A DNA stretch of 64,000 bases. Source: JAOTWJ01 sp036398175 (lineage in GTDB: Bacteria; Gemmatimonadota; Gemmatimonadetes; Gemmatimonadales; GWC2-71-9). The notes below the pieces were generated by a model. The model ran no database searches, had not been told where the DNA came from, and worked only from the letters and a program-made list of their open reading frames with translations. The DNA is taken from assembly GCA_036398175.1 (NCBI GenBank), contig DASWHL010000056.1, positions 7,745 to 71,744 on the forward strand, read 5' to 3'. Positions 53,597 through 62,196 of the stretch are shown piece after piece. Every line of letters begins with the position of its first letter. The first letter of the stretch is position 1. The position numbers and the translations under genes were made by a program.

Positions 53597-54102
53597 CGCT
53601 CGTGTTCCTCGGGTTGCGGGGTTGGGGGACGGCGCGCCGCGGGGTCGCGGCGCTGGCACTCCGGACACACGCCGTAGATCTCCCACCGATGGTGGTGGTA
53701 ACGGAAGCCGTGCTCCTCGGCAATGAGCGCGCTCATCCGCTCGAACCGCTCACTCGCGAACTCCTCCACCCGGCCGCAGCGCAGGCAGATCAGGTGCTCG
53801 TGGTAGCCGCGCGCCGCGAGCGGTTCGTAGCGCTTGAATCCCTCGCCGAAATCGTGTTCCTGGATCAGTCCGGCCGACTGCAGCAGCTCGAGCGTGCGGT
53901 AGACGGTGGCCTTGCCCACGTGCTCGCCGCGCTGGAGCAGCGCCTGCTCGATGTCGCCGACCGACACGTGCCGTTCCGCGAAGAACACGGACGCCGCGAC
54001 CGCCTCGCGCTGTTCGGTGACCGGCAGCCCGCGATCTCGGAGGTGCCGCCGGAAGGCGTCCATCAGCAGTTGCCCGTCAGCGGGCGGCGGCGGGCTCGTC
54101 AT
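53593..54102 (-). CDS. Fur-family transcriptional regulator
   Basis: 169 residues. Winged helix with VTEQREAVAASVFFAERHVSVGDI and KATVYRTLELLQSAGLIQE, then a dimerisation domain with ARGYHEHLICLRCGRVEEF and a zinc pair CPEC near the C-terminus (with CLRC making a structural Cys4 site). Fur, Zur, Mur and PerR cannot be told apart here. The protein is encoded directly upstream of the arginine decarboxylase with a 4-bp overlap, and overlaps the previous gene by 26 bp. Confidence 0.92.
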   Translation of the reverse strand: MTSPPPPADGQLLMDAFRRHLRDRGLPVTEQREAVAASVFFAERHVSVGDIEQALLQRGEHVGKATVYRTLELLQSAGLIQEHDFGEGFKRYEPLAARGYHEHLICLRCGRVEEFASERFERMSALIAEEHGFRYHHHRWEIYGVCPECQRRDPAARRPPTPQPEEHER

Positions 54103-54532
54103 CGCTCGTGAACCAGGCGGCCGGGGCGACCTCGTCCGGATACATGGCCTCGCCCGCCCGCTCCTGCACACCCCGAATGACGTCGGGCAGAACCGCGTCC
54201 GGCGTCTCTCCCACCTCCTCGACGGTCACCTGCCCCTGCCCCCGCTCGCGCCCGCGCACCACCAGCCCGTAGCTCCCGGTGTAGACCCGGAGCCGGCCTG
54301 GTCCCACGCGACGCGCCACCACGGCCGTCCCCCATTCGCGCGCCTCCTGGCGAACCGGCGGAAACAACCAGATGCGCTCGATCTCCGCCACCGGCACGCT
54401 GGCCGCCACCGCCGTCGCGACGCGTCGCCACCCGTACCCGGGGACGCCACGCTCGGCCGGCTCCGCCGGCGGGACCGTTTCCTGCCCGGGCTCCCTCACG
54501 GCGGGGGAAGATACGGGTGGGGATTTCCCCAT
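54077..54532 (-). CDS. Hypothetical protein
   Basis: 151 residues, no family recognised. The N-terminus is Pro/Glu-rich, the middle has mixed alpha/beta segments (IERIWLFPPVRQEAREWGTAVVARR, LRVYTGSYGLVVRGRERGQGQVTV), and the end is an acidic helix (DVIRGVQERAGEAMYPDEV). No signal peptide or membrane span. Codon use and spacing between priA (10 bp) and the Fur gene (26-bp overlap) support a real gene. Confidence 0.7.
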   Translation of the reverse strand: MGKSPPVSSPAVREPGQETVPPAEPAERGVPGYGWRRVATAVAASVPVAEIERIWLFPPVRQEAREWGTAVVARRVGPGRLRVYTGSYGLVVRGRERGQGQVTVEEVGETPDAVLPDVIRGVQERAGEAMYPDEVAPAAWFTSDDEPAAAR

Positions 54533-54542
54533 TCAACCCGGA

Positions 54543-56957
54543 TCACAAAAGGTTCACCGGATCCCGGTCCACGATCAGGCGCACCGCGCTCCCACGCCCG
54601 TAGGGGCCCCGGCGGGACGCGTACCGGAGCAGCGCGCCCAAGCCCCGGGGGTCCCGGGACCGCAGCAGCAGGTGCCAGCGCCAGCGGCCCTTGATCCGCG
54701 CGAGCGGCGCGGGCGCCGGCCCCACAACCTCGACGGGCAGGCTCCGGGCGCGGATCACGCCACCCAGCCAGTCCGCCACCGCCACGGCGGCGTCGGCCGC
54801 CGCCCGCTCGCTCGTGGTGCTGAGCACGACGCGCGCGAGATCCACCACCGGCGGGTAGGGCGGCGAGTGCCGGGCCGCCAGCTCGCGAGCCGCGAACCCC
54901 TCGAAATCGTGGCGAACCGTGTGCGCGAGCGCCGGATGCGCGGGCGCCCGGGTCTGGACGATCACCTCGCCGCCCCGGGGGCCGCGCCCCGCGCGCCCCG
55001 CCACCTGCGCGATGAGCTGGAAGGTGCGTTCCGCCGCCCGGAAGTCGGGCAGGTGGAGGCCGGTGTCGGCATCCACGACGCCCACCAGCGTGACGTTCGG
55101 GAAGTCGAGCCCCTTGGCGATCATCTGCGTCCCGAAGAGGACGTCCACCTCGCCGCGGCGCACCGCGTCGAGGATCCGGGCGTGCGACCATTTCGTTCCC
55201 GTCGTGTCCGCGTCCATGCGCGCCAGGCGGGCCGCGGGGAAGCGCGTGGCCAGCCACTGCTCCAGCTGCTGCGTGCCCACGCCGCGCGACCGCTGCGTGT
55301 CGTGGCCGCACGCCGCGCACGTCGCGGGAATGTCCCGCTCCGCGCCGCAGTAGTGGCACCGCAGGCGCGCCGGCGTGCGATGCACGGTGAGCGTGATCGA
55401 GCAGGCGCCGCACTCCCACACCAGACCGCAGCCCGTGCACTGGAGAAAGTGCGCGTGGCCCCGCCGGTTGAGGAGGAGCAGCACCTGTTCCCCCGCCTCC
55501 AGGCGGCCGCGCACCGCGTCGTCGAGCACCACCGTCCACGGCACCGCCCGGGCCTCCGGCACGCGCGCGGCCTCCCGGAGATCGAGCAGGCGCACCGGCG
55601 GCAATGGCCGGGCGCCGATGCGCTCAGGCAGGGCGACCACCGTGAGGCGGTCGCGCGCGGCCCAGGTCTCGAGCGCGGGGGTCGCGCTCGCCAGGATGAC
55701 CTGCGCGTGCTCCAGGCGGGCGCGCGCCAGGGCCACCCGACGCGCGTGATACCGCGGCGCCTCGCCGTTCTTGTAGCTGTGATCGTGCTCCTCGTCGAGC
55801 ACAAGGCAGCCGACATCGGCCAGCGGCGCGAACACGGCGGACCGAGCCCCTACGACGATGCGGCGCTCTCCGCCGGCGATCGCGCGCCACGCGTCGGCGC
55901 GCTCGGCGTCCGAGAGCGCGCTGTGCAGCACGGCGACCCCGGGACCGAAGAACCCGCGAACGCGCGCGACGGTCTGCGGGGTGAGCGCGATCTCCGGCAC
56001 CAGCACGATCGCGCCCCGCCCCGCCTCGACGGCCCGGCGCACGGCCTCGAGATAGACGAGCGTCTTGCCGCTTCCCGTGATCCCGAACAGCAGCGCCACG
56101 CCGCCCTCCGGTCCGGGCGCCAGCGCCGTCACCGCGTCCCGTTGCGCGGCGCTGAGCGCGGGGGGGCGCTCCACGGCCGTGTCGGCGAAGGGATCGCGAA
56201 GGCGGGCGCGCTCCTGCACCTCCGCCAGGTCCCGCTCCACGAGCGCCCGCACGATCGCGGGCCCGAACCCGAGGCCGCGGACGAGGTGGTTCCAGGTGGC
56301 CTCGCCGCCCGCGGCGTCGAGCGCCTCGTACGCGGCGCGCTGGCGCGCCGCCCGCCCGAACACCCGGTCCCGCTCGAGCAGGGACGGCAGGGCCCGGGTC
56401 AGGACCACGACCCGCTCCGCACCCGCGGCGGGGCCCAGCGACGGCGCTTCCGTTTCGAGGTGAACGGCCCCGACGCGGGCCAGGCGCTGGAGGGTATCCC
56501 ACACCGGACGGCCCACGGCGCGCGCCAGCCGGGTGGCGACGGCCCGCCCGCCCAGCCGCTCGAGTGCCGCAAAGACCTCGGCGCTGGCGCCCCCGGGGAC
56601 GGCGCCCGCGTCCGCCGCCCGGGCGACGAGCCGCGATTCCCCCCACAGCGGGCCCGGAACCATGGCGCGCAGACATAGTCCCAGCGGCGCCACGTAGTAC
56701 CGTCCGATCCACGCCGCCAGGTCGAGCAGCCGCGGCGGCAGCAGCGGGTTGGGATCGGGTGCCAGGAGCACCGACTTGAGGTCCTCCCGGGGCGCATCGC
56801 CGAGGTCGGTGACGATGCCGATCATCTCGCGCGCGCGCACCGGGACGACCACGCGGGCGCCCGGCGCCACGCGGTCGGCAATGCCGGGCGGCAGTCGGTA
56901 CCAGTAGGGCTGGGAGACCGGCAGCGGCAGCGCCACGCGGCACGCCGCCGGGATCAC
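54543..56957 (-). CDS. priA: Primosomal protein N' (replication restart helicase PriA)
   Basis: 804 residues. N-terminal 3'-DNA-binding domain (ALPLPVSQPYWYRLP), winged helix, then helicase core with Walker A LLFGITGSGKTLVYL, DEEHDHSYK and ATPALETW. Zinc-binding Cys pairs are CTGCG, CGAC, CHYC and CAAC, and SAT/QMIAKGLDFPNVTLVGV follows. It reloads DnaB at stalled forks. GTG 56957 overlaps the methyltransferase stop as GTGA; the longer frame upstream is antisense noise. Confidence 0.95.
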   Translation of the reverse strand: MIPAACRVALPLPVSQPYWYRLPPGIADRVAPGARVVVPVRAREMIGIVTDLGDAPREDLKSVLLAPDPNPLLPPRLLDLAAWIGRYYVAPLGLCLRAMVPGPLWGESRLVARAADAGAVPGGASAEVFAALERLGGRAVATRLARAVGRPVWDTLQRLARVGAVHLETEAPSLGPAAGAERVVVLTRALPSLLERDRVFGRAARQRAAYEALDAAGGEATWNHLVRGLGFGPAIVRALVERDLAEVQERARLRDPFADTAVERPPALSAAQRDAVTALAPGPEGGVALLFGITGSGKTLVYLEAVRRAVEAGRGAIVLVPEIALTPQTVARVRGFFGPGVAVLHSALSDAERADAWRAIAGGERRIVVGARSAVFAPLADVGCLVLDEEHDHSYKNGEAPRYHARRVALARARLEHAQVILASATPALETWAARDRLTVVALPERIGARPLPPVRLLDLREAARVPEARAVPWTVVLDDAVRGRLEAGEQVLLLLNRRGHAHFLQCTGCGLVWECGACSITLTVHRTPARLRCHYCGAERDIPATCAACGHDTQRSRGVGTQQLEQWLATRFPAARLARMDADTTGTKWSHARILDAVRRGEVDVLFGTQMIAKGLDFPNVTLVGVVDADTGLHLPDFRAAERTFQLIAQVAGRAGRGPRGGEVIVQTRAPAHPALAHTVRHDFEGFAARELAARHSPPYPPVVDLARVVLSTTSERAAADAAVAVADWLGGVIRARSLPVEVVGPAPAPLARIKGRWRWHLLLRSRDPRGLGALLRYASRRGPYGRGSAVRLIVDRDPVNLL

Positions 56958-57709
56958 GCCGCCGGCCACCGCACCCCTCGCACCATCGCGAGCCCCACGG
57001 CGCCGCGGCGCGCCAGCAGGCGCAGCGTGCGCACCGGACGGCCCAGCGCCGCGCGCACGCCGGCCAGGCCGGCCACGGCAAACGCGCGGGCCGCCGCCGC
57101 GATCACGCCGGGCGCCAGCCAGGGCCCGTCGCGCAGCACCGCCTCGCCCGCGATCTCCACCAACCCGGCGTCCCGCGCCAGCTGCTTCCACGCGGTAAGG
57201 AACCGGGGCCGCACGCCGACACGCTCGAGGTCGGCCTCGACTCCTTCGACCGGCGAACCCGACCAGGCCGGGACCGCCGCCACGACGGTCTGGAGCGGGC
57301 GCACCACGCGGACGGCCTGGCGGATGGCCGCATCCGTGTCCACCCCGGGGTCGAACAGCAGGCTCACGACGACGAGGTCGAACACGGCCTCGGTGTGGGG
57401 CAGGTCGTCCGCGCGACCACTCTGTAGCGTGACGCGCGCACCCACGCCCGCCCCGCGCGCCGCGCGCTGTGCCCAGGCAATTGCGCCGGGATCGGGGTCC
57501 ACGGCGGTGGCGTGTCCGCCCTGACGCGCGGCCCACCACGTGGCCGCCCGGGCCGCACCCGCGCCCACCCAGAGGATCTCCCAGCCGTCCTCCGGACTCG
57601 CGAAGTCCAGCAGCCGGCGGTGCTGCGCTTCGGCAATCTCCACCCACGGCTGGAGCGTGGCGACGAGCGCGGCGGGACGGATGGGCGCATCCGCCGGGTG
57701 GTTGCTCAC
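56954..57709 (-). CDS. Class I SAM-dependent methyltransferase
   Basis: 251 residues. The Rossmann motif I is EILWVGAGAARAATWWA with the acidic AVDPDPG strand 2, then a later FDLVVVSLLFDPG. The first glycine motif is slightly degenerate (VGAGAAR). A C-terminal Ala/Arg-rich helix (RAFAVAGLAGVRAALGRPVRT) could be membrane-associated. Substrate unknown. Start GTG 57709 overlaps the deacetylase stop; its own stop overlaps priA. Confidence 0.8.
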   Translation of the reverse strand: MSNHPADAPIRPAALVATLQPWVEIAEAQHRRLLDFASPEDGWEILWVGAGAARAATWWAARQGGHATAVDPDPGAIAWAQRAARGAGVGARVTLQSGRADDLPHTEAVFDLVVVSLLFDPGVDTDAAIRQAVRVVRPLQTVVAAVPAWSGSPVEGVEADLERVGVRPRFLTAWKQLARDAGLVEIAGEAVLRDGPWLAPGVIAAAARAFAVAGLAGVRAALGRPVRTLRLLARRGAVGLAMVRGVRWPAA

Positions 57710-58611
57710 AGGGCCGCGAGGTGCGCCTGGGCGGCGGCGGCGACGCGCGACGGCGCGTACCCGCCCTCGAGCACCGACGCGATCGGCGCGCCGAGCCGGC
57801 GCCAGCGGGTCACCCACTCCGCGTAGTCGTCCGGCTCGAGCGTGAAGCCCGCGAGCGGATCGCCGGCCATGGCATCGAACCCGGCCGACAGCAGCAGCAG
57901 CTCGGGCGCCCAGTCGGCGACCGCCGCCTGCACGGCGTCGTCGAGCGCCGCCACGTACTCAGCCCGGGGGCGCCCCGGCGGCCGTGGCACGTTGAACACG
58001 TTGCCCACGCCCCGCTCGTCGGCGCGGCCCGTCCCCGGATAGAGCGGCCACTGGTGCAACGAGACATAGCGGATGCGCGGCTCCCGCTCGACGATGGCCT
58101 GGGTCCCGTTCCCGTGGTGCACATCCCAGTCCACGATGAGCACGCGCGTGAGGCCCTGCGCCAGCGCCGCATGGGCAGCCACCGCCACGTTGTTGAGCAG
58201 GCAGAAGCCCATGGCCTGCGCCGCCAGGGCGTGATGGCCGGGCGGGCGCACCACGGCGAACGCGGGCACCCCGGCCAGGGCCGAGGCGGCGGCCGCCACG
58301 GCGGCACCGGCGGCCCGCACGGCGGCGTCCCAGCTACCCGGGCTCGCGACGGTGTCCGCGTCGAGGCGCCCGCCACCCCGCTGGACCAGCCCGTGCAACG
58401 CGTCCAGATACGCCGGCGGATGCACACGTTCCAGCGCCTCCCGATGGGCGGCCGGCGCCTCCTCGAGCGCCACGCGGGACGCGAGCGGGCCCGTTTGCAG
58501 GGTGCGCAGGATGGCCCGGATCCGCTCCGGGGACTCCGGATGACCCGGGCCGCCGTCGTGCTCGAGCGTGGCGGGGTGGTGGAAGATCCGGATCGTGCGG
58601 GGAGGCGTCAT
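57706..58611 (-). CDS. HDAC-family zinc deacetylase
   Basis: 301 residues. Arginase/deacetylase fold: HPESPERIRAIL, RPPGHHA (catalytic His pair), FCLLNNVAVAA, zinc ligands in VDWDVHHGNGT and LSAGFDAMAGDPL, and VLEGGYA. Bacterial members deacetylate acetylpolyamines, acetoin-related proteins or other acyl substrates. Polyamine genes lie further along the same operon, which makes acetylpolyamine amidohydrolase a fair guess. ATG 58611 has GGAG 9 bases upstream. Confidence 0.92.
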   Translation of the reverse strand: MTPPRTIRIFHHPATLEHDGGPGHPESPERIRAILRTLQTGPLASRVALEEAPAAHREALERVHPPAYLDALHGLVQRGGGRLDADTVASPGSWDAAVRAAGAAVAAAASALAGVPAFAVVRPPGHHALAAQAMGFCLLNNVAVAAHAALAQGLTRVLIVDWDVHHGNGTQAIVEREPRIRYVSLHQWPLYPGTGRADERGVGNVFNVPRPPGRPRAEYVAALDDAVQAAVADWAPELLLLSAGFDAMAGDPLAGFTLEPDDYAEWVTRWRRLGAPIASVLEGGYAPSRVAAAAQAHLAAL

Positions 58612-58835
58612 CCTGGGTCTCCGGACTCGTGCCCCGGCTTCACGGACCGCAGCTCCTGGCGCAACAGGGCGCGCGCGTGCGCGATCTCCTGCAGCCGCCG
58701 GCGATAGCGCCAGCGCAGGTACACGACGCCGAGCGCGAGGAACACGAACGCGGCGCTCCACGCCAGCAGCACCGGCCGCCGGCCCCAGACGGCGAGCGTT
58801 CCCAGGAGGGCGGCGTCCAGCAGCAGGAACCCCAC
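58608..58835 (-). CDS. Small membrane protein
   Basis: 75 residues with two hydrophobic helices (GFLLLDAALLGTLAVWG and PVLLAWSAAFVFLALGVVYL) and a basic, then acidic cytoplasmic tail (RWRYRRRLQEIAHARALLRQ). Not recognised. The GTG start at 58835 has no ribosome site and the frame is open about 100 bases further up without another start, so the N-terminus is doubtful. Its stop overlaps the deacetylase start by 4 bp. Confidence 0.5.
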   Translation of the reverse strand: MGFLLLDAALLGTLAVWGRRPVLLAWSAAFVFLALGVVYLRWRYRRRLQEIAHARALLRQELRSVKPGHESGDPG

Positions 58836-58884
58836 GGCGGCGACGGTGACGGTCCGGCCCGCGCGCGACCGGCGGGCCGGCGGC

Positions 58885-59148
58885 TCAGCGGACGGGATGT
58901 CGCCGCGCCGGGAGCACGATCAACGGGGCGCCGCTCCGCAGCGCCAGCTCGCCGACCGTCGCGTGCTCGTCGAGGACCAGGGCGCCCCGGTATTTCAGGA
59001 CGTACTGCTCGGGCTGGACCGTCCGGCCGGTCGCCTCGGCCAACGCGCGGCGCTTGAGCTCGCCCATCGTGAGCGACGGCGACGCCTCGACCGTCACGGT
59101 GTCCCACGTATCCGTCACGGCCACGCGCAGCCGCACGCCCGCGGTCAC
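58885..59148 (-). CDS. Ubiquitin-like (beta-grasp) small protein
   Basis: 87 residues with a beta-grasp pattern: strand LRVAVTDTWDTVTVEAS, helix TMGELKRRALAEATG, strands YVLKYRGALVLDEHATVGEL and a final strand APLIVLPARR. This is similar to EsaB/YukD-type ubiquitin-like proteins. It does not end in a Gly-Gly, so conjugation is unlikely. GTG start at 59148 overlaps the previous stop as GTGA. Confidence 0.6.
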   Translation of the reverse strand: MTAGVRLRVAVTDTWDTVTVEASPSLTMGELKRRALAEATGRTVQPEQYVLKYRGALVLDEHATVGELALRSGAPLIVLPARRHPVR

Positions 59149-59417
59149 GCAGGCTCCTGGTCCGAAACCGGCAGGGTCGAGAGGAAACGCTGGACGGTCT
59201 GCGTGAACAGCAGCGACGACGCGCGCACGCGCGTGCCGCCCTCCGCCGGGAACACGGCAATGGCGATCTCCTCGCCCCCCTGGCCCCGGAAGGACGCCCA
59301 GGTCGGTCCCTCCTTCTCGAGGAACGCCCCGAAATGCGGGACGCGGTCGCTGAAGAACTGCTTGGCCCGCTGGAGCACGGCGTCGCCGGCCAGCGAGGTC
59401 GTGGTTTCGTGCATCAT
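59145..59417 (-). CDS. Hypothetical protein
   Basis: 90 residues, soluble: helical N-terminus (DAVLQRAKQFFSDRV) and strands (TWASFRGQGGEEIAIAVF, GTRVRASSLLF), ending in a short helix and an acidic tail. Not recognised. AAGGAGG lies 9 bases before the ATG-ATG start, a strong ribosome site, and it is followed with a 4-bp overlap by the ubiquitin-like gene. It is probably the first gene of the long operon that runs to the polyamine genes. Confidence 0.62.
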   Translation of the reverse strand: MMHETTTSLAGDAVLQRAKQFFSDRVPHFGAFLEKEGPTWASFRGQGGEEIAIAVFPAEGGTRVRASSLLFTQTVQRFLSTLPVSDQEPA

Positions 59418-59511
59418 GGGGAATCGCCTCCTTGGGCGCCGGACGCGTGGCCCGGGCTCCGGTGCAAAGCTAAACCGGCGGTCCCGCCCCCTTCCAGTCC
59501 GCCCGTTCCCC

Positions 59512-60192
59512 TCAGGCGGGCCGGGCCACCGCGGTCGCCCCCGTGGGCGGGGGGGGGCGACGGAACAGGTCCCACACGCGCGCGCGGCGGCGCAGCACGA
59601 GGACCACGTCGCCGGGTGGAGGATCGCGCAGCCCCTCGAGCGTCAGGAACAGCGGCAGGGGGTGGGGCGGAACGTCCACGCGGTAGGGCGCGCCGTGCCA
59701 GGCCACGTCCAGGGTCACCGGCCGGGTGCGGACCAGCCGGTCCAGAAAGACGTCGTCATCAATGCGGTAGACGCCCTCGTCCACCCGCTCGCCGGACAGG
59801 TGGAACAGCGGGTCGAACGCCGCGCTCTCCTGCCGTGCGAAGTTCTGGTCCGCGGCCCAGTCGAAGGCCTCGAGAGCGTCGGCGTTGGCACGCCACTCCA
59901 GGTGGTGCCGCAGCTCGTGGGTGAGGGTCTCCCACGCCTCCGTGCGCCACGCGAAGTCGGCGCGCGTCCCGGCAAGCGCGCGGAACGAGCCGTGGTAGAG
60001 GATGACACGCGACTGGATCTCGTCGGCGTCGCCGTGCAGCGGGATGCACTCGCCGAGGGTGTAGACGTCCCCGCGCGTGGGATGGGGCACGGTCTTGGGG
60101 CTCACGTCCACGGCCACGACGCCGACGAGGTACTCCTCGGGGATGTCGCGGGCGATCCGGCGGACCATGCGTTCGAATTCCGGGAAGTCCAT
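59512..60192 (-). CDS. Zinc metallopeptidase-like protein (DUF1025 / zincin-like)
   Basis: 226 residues. HELRHHLE in ETLTHELRHHLE gives a HExxH-type zinc motif, preceded by VILYHGSFRAL; the start (PEFERMVRRIARDIPEEY) is that of the 'minimal zincin' family. The C-terminal half (LDVAWHGAPYRVDVPPHPLP, DVVLVLRRRARVWDLF) is an added beta domain. Substrate unknown. ATG 60192 has GGAAGG 8 bases upstream. Confidence 0.82.
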   Translation of the reverse strand: MDFPEFERMVRRIARDIPEEYLVGVVAVDVSPKTVPHPTRGDVYTLGECIPLHGDADEIQSRVILYHGSFRALAGTRADFAWRTEAWETLTHELRHHLEWRANADALEAFDWAADQNFARQESAAFDPLFHLSGERVDEGVYRIDDDVFLDRLVRTRPVTLDVAWHGAPYRVDVPPHPLPLFLTLEGLRDPPPGDVVLVLRRRARVWDLFRRPPPPTGATAVARPA

Positions 60193-60253
60193 CAAGGGCC
60201 TTCCACGCGGGCGGCAGCCACGCGCGGCATTACGAATCGCTCGCCGTCCAGGA

Positions 60254-61588
60254 TCACCCGACGAGCCGGGCCTGCAGATGGGCGAGCACCCCGTCCGCGG
60301 CCACGCGCTCCTGCCGCAGCGTGTCCCGGTCCCGCACCGTGACGGTCTGATCTTCCAGCGTCTGCCCATCCACCGTGATCCCGAACGGCGTGCCGGCCTC
60401 GTCCTGCCGGCGGTACCGCCGTCCGATCGAGCCGCCGTCGTCGTAGAACACCGTGAGGTGATGACGAAGGTCCGCGGCGAGCCGGGTGGCGAACTCGGGC
60501 ATGCCGTCCTTCTTGACCAGCGGGAAGACACCCGCCTTGATGGGCGCAATGGCCGGCAGGAAGCGGAGCACCACCCGCTGCTCGCCCTCGACTTCCTCTT
60601 CCGTATAGGCGTCCACGAGCGCCACCAGCGCCAGCCGGTCCGCGCCCAGCGACGTCTCGATGATGTACGGCAGGAACCGCGTGTTCGTGGCGGGGTCCAG
60701 GTAGTCGAGCTTCTTGCCCGAGTGCTCCTGGTGCCGGCCGAGGTCGAAGTCCGTGCGGTTGTGGATGCCCTCGAACTCCTGCCAGCCGAACGGGAACTCG
60801 TACTCGATGTCGAACGCCGCCTTGGCGTAGTGCGCCAGCTCGTCCTTGGCGTGGGGATGGAACCGGAGCTTGGCCGCGGTGATGCCGAGGTCCGCGTGCC
60901 ACTGCATGCGGGCCGCCTTCCACTCCTCGAACCAGCGCTCATCCTCGCCCGGCTTCACGAAGAACTGCATCTCCATCTGCTCGAACTCGCGCGTCCGGAA
61001 CGTGAAGTTGCCGGGCGTGATCTCGTTGCGGAACGCCTTGCCGATTTGTGCGATCCCGAACGGGATCTTCTGCCGGGACGACTGGAGCACGTTGAGGTAA
61101 TTGACGTAGATGCCCTGCGCCGTCTCGGGCCGCAGGTACACGACGGCCGCCTGCTCTTCGACCGGGCCGATGAACGTCTTGAACATGAGGTTGAAGAGCC
61201 GCGGCGCCGTGAGCGTCCCCTTGGTGCCGCAGTCCGGGCACTGCGCGTCGGGCTCGCCCGGCGTGCCTTTGAGTCGCGGGTCGTCGGCCCGAAACCGGTG
61301 CTTGCACTGCTTGCAGTCCACGAGCGGATCCGTAAACCCCGAAACGTGGCCCGACGCCTCCCACACCTTGGGGTGCATGAGGATGGCTGCGTCCACGCCC
61401 TCGATGTCGTCGCGCTGGTAGACCATGGAGCGCCACCAGCGCTCCTTGAGATTCTTCTTGAGCTCGACGCCGAGTGGGCCGTAGTCCCAGACGGACCCGA
61501 GCCCGCCGTAGATCTCCGACGACTGGAACACGAACCCCCGCCGCTTGGCGAGGGAGACGATCTTGTCCATGACGTTGGCGTGCGCCAT
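60254..61588 (-). CDS. glyQS: Glycyl-tRNA synthetase (alpha2, class II)
   Basis: 444 residues, the short homodimeric type. VFQSSEIYGGLGSVWDYGPLG opens the protein; a Cys4 zinc insert (CKQCKH, CPDCG) follows. Motif 2 is FGIAQIGKAFRNEI with FRTREFEQMEMQFF, and motif 3 has ETSLGADRLALVAL. The anticodon-binding domain closes it. It charges tRNA-Gly. A promoter and leader lie at 61636-61664. The start has TGAGG 4 bases upstream. Confidence 0.97.
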   Translation of the reverse strand: MAHANVMDKIVSLAKRRGFVFQSSEIYGGLGSVWDYGPLGVELKKNLKERWWRSMVYQRDDIEGVDAAILMHPKVWEASGHVSGFTDPLVDCKQCKHRFRADDPRLKGTPGEPDAQCPDCGTKGTLTAPRLFNLMFKTFIGPVEEQAAVVYLRPETAQGIYVNYLNVLQSSRQKIPFGIAQIGKAFRNEITPGNFTFRTREFEQMEMQFFVKPGEDERWFEEWKAARMQWHADLGITAAKLRFHPHAKDELAHYAKAAFDIEYEFPFGWQEFEGIHNRTDFDLGRHQEHSGKKLDYLDPATNTRFLPYIIETSLGADRLALVALVDAYTEEEVEGEQRVVLRFLPAIAPIKAGVFPLVKKDGMPEFATRLAADLRHHLTVFYDDGGSIGRRYRRQDEAGTPFGITVDGQTLEDQTVTVRDRDTLRQERVAADGVLAHLQARLVG

Positions 61589-61635
61589 GTGACCTCAAAC
61601 CCATGAGGGAGAACGAGTTGCGCTTGCGGTCGCGG

Positions 61636-61664
61636 AAGTTAGCCGGGGCTTGGCGTGGCGGCAA
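61636..61664 (-). promoter_or_regulatory. Promoter of glyQS
   Basis: Minus strand: TTGCCG (61664-61659), a 17-base spacer and TAACTT (61641-61636). A start near 61630 would give a ~42-base leader. The same TAACTT -10 with GC before it also precedes the SRP RNA gene. Confidence 0.55.
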
Positions 61665-61820
61665 GCGGAGGGCCGAGCGCCGCCCTCACCGTGGGAGTCA
61701 ACGAGCTCACGTTCTCCCCTGGTTTGTCCCCCCTTCGGCTTGCGTGAACCTCTCGGCGTCGCGGCGATGTTCCGGTCCCGCATGCGGCACATTGGCTACC
61801 GGCCGTCCGGACATGCATGC

Positions 61821-61881
61821 CACCATGGTGCCGTCCCGTTTGCGTGCAGATCACCAGACGCATAAATTCACCATATGGTGA
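61821..61881 (+). promoter_or_regulatory. Promoter with two palindromic operator-like sites (toxin-antitoxin)
   Basis: TTGCGT (61840-61845), a 17-base spacer and TAAATT (61863-61868) form the promoter. A perfect palindrome TCACCATATGGTGA (61868-61881) covers the end of the -10 and the expected start site, and a related CACCATGGTG lies at 61821-61830. Antitoxin binding here would repress the operon. Confidence 0.6.
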
Positions 61882-61896
61882 CGGAGCCCGGAACGC

Positions 61897-62196
61897 GTGC
61901 CACGATGGCTTCCCCGCACCCTGGCGCGAGTGCGCCGGCTCGCGGCCGAGGGAAGGGTCCGGTTCACCCTCAAGGCGCTACGGGAGATGCGGGCGCTCGA
62001 CCTGGATGCGGACGATGCGGTGGAGGTGCTGCGCGGCCTCGCGGCCGGCGACTCGGCGGGACGGCTGGCTTCGACGGCAACGGCGGAGTGGATGTACGTA
62101 TTCAAACCGCGGATCGCCGAGGCGACGCTCTATTTGAAGCTGGTGGTGCGCACGGACTGCGTCGTGGTCTCGTTCCACGAGGAGACTGAGGAATGA
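61897..62196 (+). CDS. MqsR-like / DUF4258-type toxin
   Basis: 99 residues with a small alpha/beta layout: LARVRRLAAEGRVRFTLKALREM (helix with TLKA), DLDADDAVEVLRGL, TATAEWMYVFKP and TLYLKLVVRTDCVVVSFHEE, the K-V-D-C-V-V-x-S-F-H-E end seen in MqsR-family RNase toxins. It probably cuts mRNA. GTG 61897 has ACGGAG about 10 bases upstream. The stop overlaps the antitoxin start as ATGA. Confidence 0.75.
   Translation: MPRWLPRTLARVRRLAAEGRVRFTLKALREMRALDLDADDAVEVLRGLAAGDSAGRLASTATAEWMYVFKPRIAEATLYLKLVVRTDCVVVSFHEETEE

Larger units (their letters stand above)
61589..61896. other. 308-base intergenic region between glyQS and the toxin-antitoxin pair
   Basis: It holds the glyQS promoter, the mqsRA-like promoter and two CACCA-type palindromes. 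A 9-base inverted repeat (GGGAGAACG at 61608, CGTTCTCCC at 61710) is also present. No convincing ORF, tRNA or terminator was seen in 61665-61820. Confidence 0.6.

Noticed and set aside
61608..61718. GGGAGAACG / CGTTCTCCC inverted repeat near the toxin-antitoxin genes as attachment or IS ends
   Set aside because: Only 9 bases, about 90 bases apart, one side lies in the glyQS leader, and there is no transposase or integrase.
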